15,954 nucleotides of DNA from Candidatus Zixiibacteriota bacterium (GCA_029933635.1 JAOZNS010000040.1:1-15954), one strand, 5' to 3'. Positions 1 to 7,586 are shown, numbered from the stretch's first letter. Translations and numbers: made by a program. Notes: a model not told the origin generated them from the letters alone.

Positions 1-646
1 CGTAAAGCTGATCAACCACTGTAGCCTCCAAATCATACCCTTCCTCTGCAAATTGTCCCAGATGGGAAAGGGAGTAAGTCCGAGCGGCAACGGCTTGTGC
101 CTTCAATGCTTCCATCTCCTGCCGACTTAATCTTCCTATCTCGGATGCTACCACACCTTTGAGATAGTCCTCTACATTAACCAGATTCAAAACCAGAAAA
201 GACTCATGATTTTTGGTGACAGTTATCTCTAACACACCCCGATATGGTTTGCCATTCAAGCAGACCCAGAACTTGGTTTCCGTAGGCGAGAATAAGACCT
301 TTTGGAGATCGGCTTCCAACTCCCCCTGAATTCTCTGGCTTAGTTCTATTCCCTCTTCAGAAAGCTTCACCTCCATTTCGGCTGAGGTATAATAGACCGC
401 TCGTTCACCACCTTCTTCATGAAAACATCTGATAACCAGTGATCCATTGGAGCTGATGCTGAGGTGATTTTGGGTCTCGAGCAACTTCACCCTTACGGCT
501 GGTGGCTTAACTGAAAGACAAAGATCCTCCTTTTGATAAACTGGCATCTCCACACAACTAAAAAATAAAAGAGTAATCCCAACCAAGCCAAGCTGGAGGA
601 CCCTCTTTTTGCAGACGTTGGATCCTATCCTAATTCCTTTGAACAT
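1..646 (-). CDS. SpoIID/LytB-domain protein, probable lipoprotein (5' part, runs off left edge)
   Basis: Translating the minus strand from an ATG at 646 gives 215 codons with no stop before the window edge, so the C-terminus is missing. Residues about 155-165 read VNVEDYLKGVV and are followed by ALKAQAVAARTYSL and then TVVDQLY. These are the signature segments of the SpoIID/LytB domain, the family of B. subtilis SpoIID (a lytic transglycosylase acting on denuded glycan strands) and LytB (an amidase enhancer). The N-terminus has a basic stretch, a hydrophobic run and LLFFSC at about residue 31, which could be a lipobox although the -2 and -3 residues are atypical. A role in peptidoglycan remodelling or septation is inferred from the family; outside spore formers the exact role is usually unknown. 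It lies downstream of the PTS IID gene across a 333-nt gap and has no clear Shine-Dalgarno sequence. Confidence 0.85.
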   Translation of the reverse strand, partial: MFKGIRIGSNVCKKRVLQLGLVGITLLFFSCVEMPVYQKEDLCLSVKPPAVRVKLLETQNHLSISSNGSLVIRCFHEEGGERAVYYTSAEMEVKLSEEGIELSQRIQGELEADLQKVLFSPTETKFWVCLNGKPYRGVLEITVTKNHESFLVLNLVNVEDYLKGVVASEIGRLSRQEMEALKAQAVAARTYSLSHLGQFAEEGYDLEATVVDQLY

Positions 647-979
647 CTTATCTGTTCGTTTACTCAAAGGTCAGCCAATTATTTTCCACATTGGATGCTA
701 AGTTTTTTACCCAAACTTTTTCGTTTTTCTCTTATGACTTCTCAAACATTGAGTGATTTTATCTTGGGTTCGGTCAATCGAAAAGGTAAAATTCTCCGAA
801 GCTTCAAAAAAATAGTTTTATCTTTCCTCACCCACACCTACCCTCTACCCCGATACGGCTTTCCATGGTTTGAGGTTATTCTATAAATTAACTATCGGTT
901 GCTCTTTGGGTTAATTTAATGACGAGAGGATACCCTTTGTCCAGCAAAAGATGTGTTTGTCCATTCGTTGTAAGGAGAG
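647..979. other. Gap between the SpoIID-like gene and PTS IID; no gene seen
   Basis: This AT-rich stretch has no convincing gene on either strand. A plus-strand open frame of 63 codons (695-886) has no recognisable domain, no Shine-Dalgarno sequence, and runs against every neighbouring gene. No tRNA-like fold or strong terminator was seen. It presumably carries the promoter of the SpoIID-like gene. Confidence 0.5.
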
Positions 980-1726
980 TCATCGGATAAAGGGAAAAGC
1001 AAGTTTCATCACCAGAAGAAAAGCAAAAAAAAGAAGCAGGAGGTATCCTGGATTTAGGTTTTTTTTAAATCCCAGAAAGGAGGAGAGGGTGAATAAGAAG
1101 AAAAGAATTGCACCGGTTGATGCCTGAGAGTGCCTACCTATCTGATTTAACTTAGAGACCAAAAGAATGCCGGATAGGACCCCTCCCAACCGCCCACTCC
1201 ATTTAGTCATGTTTTGCAGATAGCCTTTGTTCAGATCCGAAGACACTGCCAGTCCCAAAGCATATCCTTTCAAAAGAGCCCGCGCTCGTAGATAGATTTG
1301 ATGAAGGTTGAAAATCAGCCAGAAGCACAAAGCACCCAAGAGGCCAAACCTTTCAGCCAGGACTATCCCTAAGACCAATAAAGTCGGTCTTAAGTTCTGC
1401 CAGATTAGGCTATCACCCAAAGCTCCCAGGGGACCCCGCAACAGATCCTTAAACCTGATAATCTGCTGTGGGGGCGTCTTTTTCTCTTCCAATTTTGCTA
1501 TAGCCCCTACCGCAAAATTAGCCAGATATGGATTGGCATTGAAGCTTAAAAGATGTCTATTCAGAAAATCTTGCCTTTCCTTTATAGAGGAACACAGCTT
1601 CTTTGTAAGTGGAATTAGTGTCCAGACAAAACCAAAGGAGATCATCCTTTCATAAGTCCATCCGGTCTGGATAAAGAAGCTTCGCAGATACAGCCAGAAG
1701 AGGTCCCACCTTGATATTTTTCGCAT
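980..1726 (-). CDS. PTS system mannose/fructose/sorbose-family IID subunit
   Basis: The 248-residue product belongs to the EIID membrane subunit family of mannose-type phosphotransferase systems, which works with EIIC to move and phosphorylate sugars. Family hallmarks visible are FFIQTGWTYERM near residues 17-28, FNANPYLANFAVGAIAKLEE near 62-81, and a glycine-rich RGPLGALGDSLIWQNLRP segment near 92-109. Hydrophobic segments follow (about 110-150, 180-215 and 222-245) and the protein ends in a short basic tail. It starts 17 nt after the IIC stop, so the two are surely co-transcribed. The length is slightly short for EIID (usually about 270-280). No Shine-Dalgarno is obvious before the ATG. No IIA, IIB, HPr or enzyme I lies in the window, so sugar specificity cannot be assigned. 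Confidence 0.92.
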   Translation of the reverse strand: MRKISRWDLFWLYLRSFFIQTGWTYERMISFGFVWTLIPLTKKLCSSIKERQDFLNRHLLSFNANPYLANFAVGAIAKLEEKKTPPQQIIRFKDLLRGPLGALGDSLIWQNLRPTLLVLGIVLAERFGLLGALCFWLIFNLHQIYLRARALLKGYALGLAVSSDLNKGYLQNMTKWSGRLGGVLSGILLVSKLNQIGRHSQASTGAILFFLFTLSSFLGFKKNLNPGYLLLLFFAFLLVMKLAFPFIR

Positions 1727-1743
1727 GGCTCAGTCGTTGAGTT

Positions 1744-2430
1744 TTAAAGTAAAATGACGATAATTCCCATACAGGCTCCCCCAAAGCACCACAAAAAATT
1801 TTTCCTCCTTCCGAAAAGGTAAATTAAGGCTCCAATCCCCAGCCCCCAGATGGGCAGATCTAAGTTTTGAAGATAAGACTCAGGAATACCTTGCAGAAGC
1901 TTGGCCAACGGTATGAGCAAAACGAAGACGTTAAGGAGGCCGAATCCGGTAAGAATAAATCCACGCAGAAATGATCCTGAAATTCCTAAAAAGAAAAGCG
2001 GTCCAAATTTTTTGATATCTCCTTTTTCTGCATAAAGGTCCGCTCTTTGCAGAAGCTTGAAGTTGAGCTGTCTTTGCTTTATTAAGGTCCACCCAGTCAA
2101 AAGACTAAAAGGGATGACAAAAAGTAGCGTGAGAAGAAGAATGAGATTAGGGTTGTGTGGGAGATAACTTTTTAAGATAATAAATCCGGAAGATCCCACC
2201 ACAGCACCGACCGCGGGATCAGGAAAAGTGGCGGTGCCAATAGGCATGAGCCAGAGATAGGCCAGTTGAAGTAAGATGCCGATTTCAAGCCCAAGTTGAA
2301 AATGATGGAGCAGAAGTCCAACTAAGGGACCAATCAAAAGGGGCTGAGAGAACATGCTCTGAAATGCTTCGGTTTTGTCCAGTGCCACCAGCCCGCCAAA
2401 CAAGCACACAAGGATCAATTCTTCAAACAT
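1744..2430 (-). CDS. PTS system mannose/fructose/sorbose-family IIC subunit
   Basis: The 228-residue hydrophobic protein matches the EIIC subunit of mannose-type PTS permeases, the sugar-channel partner of EIID. The N-terminal half shows the typical LVALDKTEAFQSMFSQPL segment, then GPLVGLLLHHFQLGLEIG and LMPIGTATFPDPAVGAVVG, the conserved EIIC region around residues 35-80. About six or seven membrane segments can be drawn. It sits immediately upstream of the IID gene, and a strong hairpin terminator lies just upstream (2472-2504), which separates the pair from the preceding gene block and implies its own promoter in the short space before 2430. The length is somewhat short for EIIC (about 250-270), with the C-terminus ending after a final hydrophobic stretch. 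Confidence 0.9.
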   Translation of the reverse strand: MFEELILVCLFGGLVALDKTEAFQSMFSQPLLIGPLVGLLLHHFQLGLEIGILLQLAYLWLMPIGTATFPDPAVGAVVGSSGFIILKSYLPHNPNLILLLTLLFVIPFSLLTGWTLIKQRQLNFKLLQRADLYAEKGDIKKFGPLFFLGISGSFLRGFILTGFGLLNVFVLLIPLAKLLQGIPESYLQNLDLPIWGLGIGALIYLFGRRKNFLWCFGGACMGIIVILL

Positions 2431-2471
2431 AAGGTCAAACCAAGGATAAGGACTTTTTCTAAATTGTCAAT

Positions 2472-2504
2472 AAAAAACCCCGCCTCGTCCTGGCAGGGTT
2501 TTTT
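2472..2504 (-). terminator. Intrinsic terminator, hairpin with A/T flanks (works in either direction)
   Basis: Plus strand 2472-2484 is six A followed by CCCCGCC; the complementary arm 2492-2504 is GGCAGGG followed by six T, with a 7-nt loop. On the minus strand all 13 positions pair, including one G-T wobble, and the stem is followed by a T run. It lies about 25 nt after the stop of the Lys-rich peptide and about 40 nt before the PTS IIC start, so it ends transcription of the upstream block. Confidence 0.85.
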
Positions 2505-2527
2505 AACTATACCACTGGTGCAGAGTT

Positions 2528-2619
2528 TTATTTTTTCTTTTTCCTGGCGGTTTTCTTCTTGGTGGTCTTTTTCTTGGCAGTCTTTTTCTTGGTGGCTTTC
2601 TTCTTCTTCGCTGGCGCAC
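2528..2619 (-). pseudogene. Lys/Ala/Thr-rich histone H1-like peptide, apparently frameshifted after its start
   Basis: The minus-strand frame 2617-2528 encodes 29 residues beginning APAKKKKATKKK and built of KKK-TA / KKK-TT repeats, then ends in KKKK and TAA just before the terminator. This resembles the C-terminal tail of bacterial histone H1-like proteins, which bind DNA by charge. The frame has no start codon and is closed upstream by TAA. However, a strong Shine-Dalgarno AGGAGGTG (2633-2626) sits 6 nt before a GTG at 2619-2617, and this GTG is out of frame by one base. Read literally from that GTG the product is a 38-residue Arg/Pro-rich peptide that runs into the terminator. One extra base after GTG would give an in-frame start followed by APAKKKK. 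I favour a one-base deletion, real or from sequencing. Confidence 0.6.
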
Positions 2620-2674
2620 TCTTTTCACCTCCTTCCAGGCTTTGAGGTTAATTTTTTGAGGTGTGCCCGTGCTT

Positions 2675-3055
2675 CTACCTCATTACGTTCTTTATTTCCA
2701 AAGTCTCCTTTCCGAAATCCAGTATCATTCCCAAAGGAAGCTTAGTAGCCTTTAGGAAACTTCGCATCTTAGACTCGTCCGCATCATCTATCGGCTCGTC
2801 TGCTTTAACCATTACTATGATCTTTCCATCCACAACAAATTCCAAAGTGTACTCACCAGCCACGCTCCCCTTATATGATAACTTGATGTTTTTTCTTCTT
2901 TCATAATCGATTTTCCTTAAATCCAATTCAACCGCCAAAGCCTGGCTATAAGCGGATTGTTGAAAGCCCAATCCCATGTTTTTGTGCACCTCAAGTGCTG
3001 CCTCCAGAATTTGGTCCTGCAATTCCTTTAAGGTCATCTTCCTTTGTCGCCTCAT
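2675..3055 (-). CDS. GxxExxY-family protein (PD-(D/E)XK_3-like) with substituted catalytic residues
   Basis: The 126-residue product has the full-length fold pattern of the GxxExxY family: an N-terminal helix (IlEAALEVHKNMGLG), the family's name motif, a YKG segment, two strands and the C-terminal LGMILDFGKETLEIKNV. The family is assigned to the PD-(D/E)XK nuclease superfamily; its cellular role is unknown. In this copy the hallmark residues are altered. The name motif reads G30-F-Q-Q33-S-A-Y36, so Glu is Gln; the usual Asp of the first strand is Glu72; and the usual E-x-K reads M82-V-K84. Lys84 is kept. It therefore looks catalytically compromised. An alternative start is Met7 (3037), which has AAGGA close upstream; neither start has an ideal ribosome binding site. 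It is followed by the Lys-rich peptide. Confidence 0.85.
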   Translation of the reverse strand: MRRQRKMTLKELQDQILEAALEVHKNMGLGFQQSAYSQALAVELDLRKIDYERRKNIKLSYKGSVAGEYTLEFVVDGKIIVMVKADEPIDDADESKMRSFLKATKLPLGMILDFGKETLEIKNVMR

Positions 3056-3739
3056 CGAATAACAAATTGCTTACCCTCACAGTTTTCTAACCTTACTGAC
3101 CAAATAAGCTTGTATGCAAAATGTGTGCCACCTATTCATTTTTTACCTAGGATGGTGAGACGCTTTATCTTAAAGAGTTTTCCAGTTACCACCAAAACCT
3201 ATCCAAAAAGCGTCAAAAATTGTGTAATGGAACAGTTACAGTTATTAACCCTTTTATTTATCACATGTTGTAACTTTAGCCCTATTCTTGAGAGTAACAC
3301 TGATGTTACAGGTGCGCTAATATGTTACACTTATGGAAAAAATCTATTTCATGGAGGATTTTGGGAAACGAATGTGATCCTTAAAGGAAGAAAAGATCAA
3401 CTGTATTATATCATGGTTCGGAAAAGGTTGGAACAAAAGGGGGGGTCAAATTTTTAGGATCTTCTCCATTTCGGTTGAAGGAATTTTTTGTAAGAAAAAG
3501 AGGGTTAAAAGCTTATTTAATCTTGGTTATTTGAAAACTCACCCCTCAGTTAAGTTCTTTGGATTTAAATGAACAAATGACCTGTTTGCCTCTCCACCCA
3601 TCCGGATGGAGAGGGGAACTAAGGGGAGAGGTGAAAGAAGAACACCGACAAAATCTTTGAGCCAAACTGTGGGTATTCAGAAGGGACTGATGGAAGAAAA
3701 AACTCATAAATTAACAACTCCTTGAAGAAGAACTAATTT
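3056..3739. other. 684-nt stretch without a supported gene
   Basis: No minus-strand frame of any length with a credible start is present apart from a 53-codon frame (start near 3703) that reads through the palindrome at 3589-3631 and looks accidental. A plus-strand frame of 137 codons (3044-3457) has no recognisable domain and overlaps the GxxExxY start. The segment 3230-3330 is AT-rich and carries several TGTTACA/TGTAAC words (3234-3240, 3269-3274, 3304-3310, 3323-3329). It may be decayed sequence plus the promoter of the GxxExxY gene. Confidence 0.45.
3589..3631. repeat. REP-like intergenic palindrome
   Basis: CCTCTCC (3589-3595) is matched by GGAGAGG at 3608-3614 and again at 3625-3631, and between them lies the perfect palindrome CCATCCGGATGG (3598-3609). 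This alternation of CCTCTCC and GGAGAGG is common in dispersed intergenic palindromic elements. Only one copy is in the window, so repetition elsewhere in the genome is inferred. Confidence 0.45.
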
Positions 3740-4354
3740 TTAAATCCGAAGTAAAAGATGCATGATCAGTCCGCTGATCAGGGGAACTGAAAAGTTATCG
3801 TTGATGGGAAGGCTGATTCCTTCCACCATGGTAGCCACCAGAGCTCCAACAATTCCTATCCACAAAGGAACATGCGGAACAACCACTGCGACCGAAAGGC
3901 ACATAACCAGACAGGAGAGACTTCCTTCCAGAGACTTGGGAGTTTGTCGAGAATGATTCTTCCCTAAGAGGTTCCATCTGATTTTGGTTTTTCCAAACTT
4001 TCTTCCAACCAGAGCCGCAGCGATGTCGCCCAGGATGACAAAGGAAATGGCTGTGATCGCCACGCTTTTATCAAAAAAAAGGATGGTGAGGACCGAAGCA
4101 GATAGAATATAGCTTGAGCCGGCAAAATCGGCATCTTCGTGATCACGTAGCACCGGTCCCAAGAGTCGATTGAGGAAACCATGCAAAGGAAGTTTCTTCA
4201 ATCTAATTATATCTATCAGTATGGCTCCTAAAGCAAAGGGAGTAAGGATCAACAAAGATGGAGTCTTAGTGAGGAAAAAATATCCTATGGGAATGGAAAG
4301 CGCAAAAAGATGAATGGCTTTCCTTTTGAACTCGTTATAAAATGAGATTTCCAA
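3740..4354 (-). CDS. SEC59/DGK1/VTE5-family CTP-dependent lipid kinase (polyprenol/diacylglycerol/phytol kinase-like)
   Basis: The 204-residue membrane protein opens with EFKRKAIHLFALSIPIGYFF, the typical first segment of this family, and has about six further hydrophobic helices. The signature loop GDIAAALVGRKFGKTKI (about residues 109-125) followed by KSLEGSLSC (about 141-149) is the region linked to CTP use in dolichol kinase (Sec59), diacylglycerol kinase (Dgk1) and phytol kinase (VTE5). The ending GALVATMVEGISLPINDNFSVPL is also characteristic. The likely reaction is phosphorylation of a lipid alcohol in the cytoplasmic membrane, and the substrate cannot be told from sequence. It follows the PpiC gene by 60 nt and is probably co-transcribed with it. 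In annotation pipelines such genes are often called phosphatidate cytidylyltransferase. Confidence 0.85.
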   Translation of the reverse strand: MEISFYNEFKRKAIHLFALSIPIGYFFLTKTPSLLILTPFALGAILIDIIRLKKLPLHGFLNRLLGPVLRDHEDADFAGSSYILSASVLTILFFDKSVAITAISFVILGDIAAALVGRKFGKTKIRWNLLGKNHSRQTPKSLEGSLSCLVMCLSVAVVVPHVPLWIGIVGALVATMVEGISLPINDNFSVPLISGLIMHLLLRI

Positions 4355-4414
4355 CTTTTAAGTTTATTTTATCAAAAATTATTTCTTCAATAAACAGGTA
4401 ACAGAAACTTCTAT

Positions 4415-6160
4415 TTAACCCGGTGGTTTGGGAAGTCTCAGCTGTTTCAAAAGTCTTTTGTTTATCCACACATCCGCCTGGTCGAAAAGGTTTTTCTCCC
4501 ATTCATCTAAATGCTTCTTCCCCTTGGTTAGATTTATAGCTCTTTGGATTTGAGGAATTATATCTTCAAACGTGGTCTTTTGATCTTTTTTCTCCACCAC
4601 CTTGATCAGATGAAAGCCCCATTTGGTCTTCACCGGCTCACTTACCTCCCCCACATTCAACTTCAAAGCAGCTTGGTAAAACTCATCCGGCATTTCACCT
4701 TCAGTGATGAAACCTAAATCGTAAACTACATCTTTGATCTCCTCTTCGCCGGGGAAATATTTTTTTGCCATCTGGACGAAATCTGCTCCCTTTCTTATCT
4801 GGCTCAAAACCTCTGCCGCCCTCTGGGAATCGTCGAAGACTATGTGATATACATGGATCGGAACCCCCAATGGCGGAAAGTCTATCTTATGTGCTTGATA
4901 ATATGCCTTAATCTCTTCCATGGTGGGAGGAGGAAAGGATTTTCTTATCCGTTCTGCCAAGACTTTCTCCTTTGCTTGCTGCAAGGTAAAGGCTCTTTCT
5001 TCTGCCTTATATTCCAGCAGATCCGCATAACCTCTCCTTTTAGCCTCCCTTTCCAAGAGCAAGGGCATAGCCATCTGATTGACCAGAAGATCTTTCTTCT
5101 CCTCCATGGTCAAACTGTCTCTGCCCAGATCGAACCTATATCCACTCAGCACAACTTCATAATCTCTGAGCCGGATGGTATCCCCATCACCGAAGGCTAA
5201 CACCCAAGTATTTTTGTCAAAAGAGGATGCATCAGCTTTCAGAACCTCCAAGTTATAAACAAACTCAGTTTTGGCTTTCAGTTGTTCAGCCAGCTCACTT
5301 GCAGCCTTGCTGCTTTTTTCCTTTTTTAAATATTCTCTTATCCCCTCAAAAAGAGCTGAATCCAATTCCTGGTAACTTTTCTCCTTTCTATCCAGAAGCT
5401 GGATCAGATGGTATCCGGTGGAATCTTTCACCAGCTTGGAGATCTGTCCAATCCTTTTCAGCGAGAACACCGCCGACTCAAGCTCACGAGAGAGCCGACC
5501 TTTTTGGATGAATCCGAGATCTCCTGCTCCATCCAAGCCTTTGGTTTCACTGTATTTTTTGCATAAGTCTGCAAAGTCTTCCCCGGCCAAAGCTCTTTTA
5601 TAAAGTTTTTTTATCTTCTCTTTTGCCTCTTTTTTTGCCTGCTTTAATCTCTTCTGGTAATCCTTCTTAGTCGAATCTGCCCGAACCCGAATTAAAAGGT
5701 CTCTTACCCGCACCTGTTCAGGAATCAAAAAGTCCACCTCCTTATACTTTTCGTAATGATCCTTCACCTCCTGATCGGTCACCTCAATTTTGTCCACTAT
5801 GTCCTTCTGATACATGTAGTTTAAAAGAAATTCCCGCATATGGTTATTTCTTTTTGTCACAAAAAGTGAATCGGATTCCATATCCAAAGAGGCCGCTTTC
5901 TGATCGATCAGAATCTGGCGGAGAAGCAGACGAAGCCTGTTTTCCTTGGTCCACTCATCCTTTTCTGGATCTTTGGCCACTACCCTGTATTCATTCAAAT
6001 AATCATAAAATCGTCCCACGGTGACGGGTTCTCCATTGACTTTCGCTAAAATCTCCTCCCGCGAAGTCTCTTTGTTGGGTGAGTCCCCCTTACACAAACC
6101 ATTCCATACAAAAGAGAGGAGAATCACGAAAAAACCTGAAGATAGAAGTCTTTTCATCAT
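4415..6160 (-). CDS. Periplasmic peptidyl-prolyl cis-trans isomerase, two parvulin (PpiC) domains, SurA/PrsA type
   Basis: The 581-residue protein starts with a basic and hydrophobic signal (MMKRLLSSGFFVILLSF), with an unclear cleavage site. A SurA-like N-terminal helical part (about 35-145) follows, beginning ILAKVNGEPVTVGRFYDYL. The first parvulin domain covers about 149-258 and contains YSETKGLDGAGDLGFIQKG and the ending TGYHLIQLLDRK. A helical linker follows, then a second parvulin domain at about 433-524 with DLGFITEGEMPDEF and KWGFHLIKVVEKK. The second domain lacks the usual S-xx-GGdLG spacing upstream and may be less active. The family folds outer-membrane or exported proteins, which fits the PorV/PorQ-like outer-membrane gene just upstream. 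The first domain has a long Lys-rich insertion (165-190), likely coiled coil. Confidence 0.92.
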   Translation of the reverse strand: MMKRLLSSGFFVILLSFVWNGLCKGDSPNKETSREEILAKVNGEPVTVGRFYDYLNEYRVVAKDPEKDEWTKENRLRLLLRQILIDQKAASLDMESDSLFVTKRNNHMREFLLNYMYQKDIVDKIEVTDQEVKDHYEKYKEVDFLIPEQVRVRDLLIRVRADSTKKDYQKRLKQAKKEAKEKIKKLYKRALAGEDFADLCKKYSETKGLDGAGDLGFIQKGRLSRELESAVFSLKRIGQISKLVKDSTGYHLIQLLDRKEKSYQELDSALFEGIREYLKKEKSSKAASELAEQLKAKTEFVYNLEVLKADASSFDKNTWVLAFGDGDTIRLRDYEVVLSGYRFDLGRDSLTMEEKKDLLVNQMAMPLLLEREAKRRGYADLLEYKAEERAFTLQQAKEKVLAERIRKSFPPPTMEEIKAYYQAHKIDFPPLGVPIHVYHIVFDDSQRAAEVLSQIRKGADFVQMAKKYFPGEEEIKDVVYDLGFITEGEMPDEFYQAALKLNVGEVSEPVKTKWGFHLIKVVEKKDQKTTFEDIIPQIQRAINLTKGKKHLDEWEKNLFDQADVWINKRLLKQLRLPKPPG

Positions 6161-6209
6161 CTGTCCTTCCTCTCACTTTCTGGAGATAAAAACGAATCCT
6201 TGCGATTGA

Positions 6210-6238
6210 TTTTTATTAATACTGACCGAGACAGTCAA
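6210..6238 (-). promoter_or_regulatory. Possible sigma-70-type promoter for the PpiC gene
   Basis: On the minus strand TTGACT (6238-6233) is followed after exactly 17 nt by TAAAAA (6215-6210), about 50 nt upstream of the PpiC start at 6160. The -35 matches the consensus at five of six positions and the -10 at four of six. The call rests on sequence only, and whether the host uses this consensus is not known. Confidence 0.35.
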
Positions 6239-6422
6239 GCTTGACCATGAAGAGAAACGATTGATTTCCTGAAAAACATATTAATTTGCCACCTCACCCG
6301 AAGGATATCCAGAAGTCAAATCGATTCTTTATACTGACTAAAAAATTCTCATCATCTCCTCCTACCATAAGAGAGAATCCTTGTTGGCAAACTCTTTTGA
6401 AGGAAGCTGACTGGTGGATAAG

Positions 6423-7388
6423 TCAAAGTTTTAAAATCAGCGAGACGCGGTAGGTGTTATCCAGCTCCCGATGAGAAAGGAAAGCAACATCTCCACTTAG
6501 GTTGGGGTTGATCCATACTCCGGCTCCTGCGGTGAAATCTCCTTGATCGAGGCCCAATCTCCCAGATATTTTTTTCTTATAAGATACCTCCACACCAATA
6601 TGTGTATCTGCAGATAGCTTTCCCAGCCAAAATTGAGCTGCTGATTTTCTTCCCTCATATCGTATATCCGCGTCGGTTGCAAGGATCAGATAGAAATCTT
6701 GAAGCTTGTGGCCGATTGCCACCCCCAGCTTGGTTGTGGGGTTGATGTTTTCGGTGGTGCCGTTATCATAAAACAGAAGGCTGGAGGTCAGATCCATAAG
6801 ATTTACCCCCAATGACAGAAATGAATAGGGCTGAGCAAAAAGACCTAAATCGCCCCCAATTCCAAAGGCAGAGGCTGAGACCAGATCCCGATAGATCAAT
6901 TTTAAATTTGCACCCCAGAAAAGTTTGGGTTTCATCTGCTGTGAATAGGAAAAAAACAGGGCGTAATCGGCATGACTTTCCTCCCTTAGAAGGACCACAC
7001 GGTTGGAATCACTTATTTCTTGTCCCTTTTTCTCCAGATCGGTGATCTTAACTCCACCACCTCCCAGGCGCTGAAGGCTGAAGCCAATGGCGGAGGAGCG
7101 GTCATTTTGAAGTCGGGGGAAAGTGTAAGCCACAAAATCTTGGTTGAGAAGCGATCCAAAAGTTTCCGCATGCATCAAACAGAGTTCCTTTCTGCCCAAA
7201 AGGGAGAGTCCGGAGGGATTCCAGAAGCAGGCGGTCACATCATCGGCTACCCCCACGAAAGCTCCTCCCATACCCAGTGCTCTGGCACCCACCCCCAGGC
7301 TCAAGAATTCTCCGGCATACTTGGTGCCAAATGCCGGGGAAGAAAGTAAAAGCAAAAATGCTGAAGCCATGAAATATCTTCTGAGCAT
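6423..7388 (-). CDS. PorV/PorQ-family outer-membrane beta-barrel protein
   Basis: The 321-residue protein has a clear signal peptide (FLLLLSSPAFG, cleavage near residue 22). Next come the family hallmarks KYAGEFLSLGVGARALGMG and AFVGVADDVTACFWNPSGL (about 24-61), typical of PorV/PorQ and UPF0164 proteins. The remainder alternates short polar and aromatic strands and ends in VSLILKL, consistent with a FadL-like outer-membrane barrel. In Bacteroidetes PorV works in type IX secretion; in other FCB candidate phyla, members occur without the full system, so a secretion role here is uncertain. A second in-frame ATG at residue 7 (7370) has AGAAGA six nt upstream and may be the true start; 7388 has no Shine-Dalgarno. 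The gene is 262 nt upstream of the PpiC gene. It supports an FCB-type, two-membrane host. Confidence 0.88.
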   Translation of the reverse strand: MLRRYFMASAFLLLLSSPAFGTKYAGEFLSLGVGARALGMGGAFVGVADDVTACFWNPSGLSLLGRKELCLMHAETFGSLLNQDFVAYTFPRLQNDRSSAIGFSLQRLGGGGVKITDLEKKGQEISDSNRVVLLREESHADYALFFSYSQQMKPKLFWGANLKLIYRDLVSASAFGIGGDLGLFAQPYSFLSLGVNLMDLTSSLLFYDNGTTENINPTTKLGVAIGHKLQDFYLILATDADIRYEGRKSAAQFWLGKLSADTHIGVEVSYKKKISGRLGLDQGDFTAGAGVWINPNLSGDVAFLSHRELDNTYRVSLILKL

Positions 7389-7494
7389 AATCGTAAAATA
7401 ATATACGGAAAAAAAGCTTCATATCAAGGGCAAAACGAAAGAAGCCGGAAGGCTATAAATGGAGCATAAAGATTGGTCGGAAATATCAGACTGT

Positions 7495-7515
7495 GTCGGG
7501 AATTGGCGTCCCGAC
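7495..7515 (-). repeat. GTCGGGA/TCCCGAC hairpin, second part of repeat element A
   Basis: GTCGGGA (7495-7501) and TCCCGAC (7509-7515) form a perfect 7-bp stem with a 7-nt loop. It lies 26 nt beyond the 26-nt hairpin at 7542-7567, downstream of the zinc-ribbon gene. A weaker version of the same pair, GTCGG/CCGAC, lies beside the second 26-nt hairpin at 7768-7789. Confidence 0.55.
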
Positions 7516-7541
7516 ATTTATGCATTATCTGTCAGATGAAA

Positions 7542-7567
7542 GCATCGGGACCACAAGGTTCCAATGC
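7542..7567 (-). repeat. 26-nt hairpin, copy A, after the zinc-ribbon gene
   Basis: On the minus strand the arms are GCATTGGAACC and GGTCCCGATGC around a TTGT loop: eleven positions, of which nine pair canonically, one is G-T and one is a mismatch. It lies 19 nt after the zinc-ribbon stop (7587). Size, loop and arm ends match copy B at 7824-7849. There is no T run, so a classical intrinsic terminator is unlikely. Confidence 0.6.
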
Positions 7568-7586
7568 AACAGAACGCAAAACGATT

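Noticed and set aside
695..886. Plus-strand open frame of 63 codons
   Set aside because: No ribosome binding site and no family resemblance; composition fits random AT-rich intergenic DNA.
3044..3457. Plus-strand open frame of 137 codons
   Set aside because: No recognisable domain, no Shine-Dalgarno sequence, low-complexity AT-rich composition, overlaps the start of the GxxExxY gene and opposes every neighbour.
3335..3580. Possible fourth TGA-containing frame starting MEKIYFMEDFGKRM at 3335 on the plus strand
   Set aside because: No homology on either side of the TGA, no SECIS-like hairpin and no good ribosome binding site.
3545..3703. Minus-strand 53-codon frame with AAGGAG about 10 nt upstream, after the lipid kinase gene
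   Set aside because: It runs straight through the REP-like palindrome, shows no motif and has an implausible amino-acid mix.
7495..7567. Intrinsic terminator after the zinc-ribbon gene
   Set aside because: The hairpins are strong but no T run follows either of them on the minus strand, so I list them as repeats.
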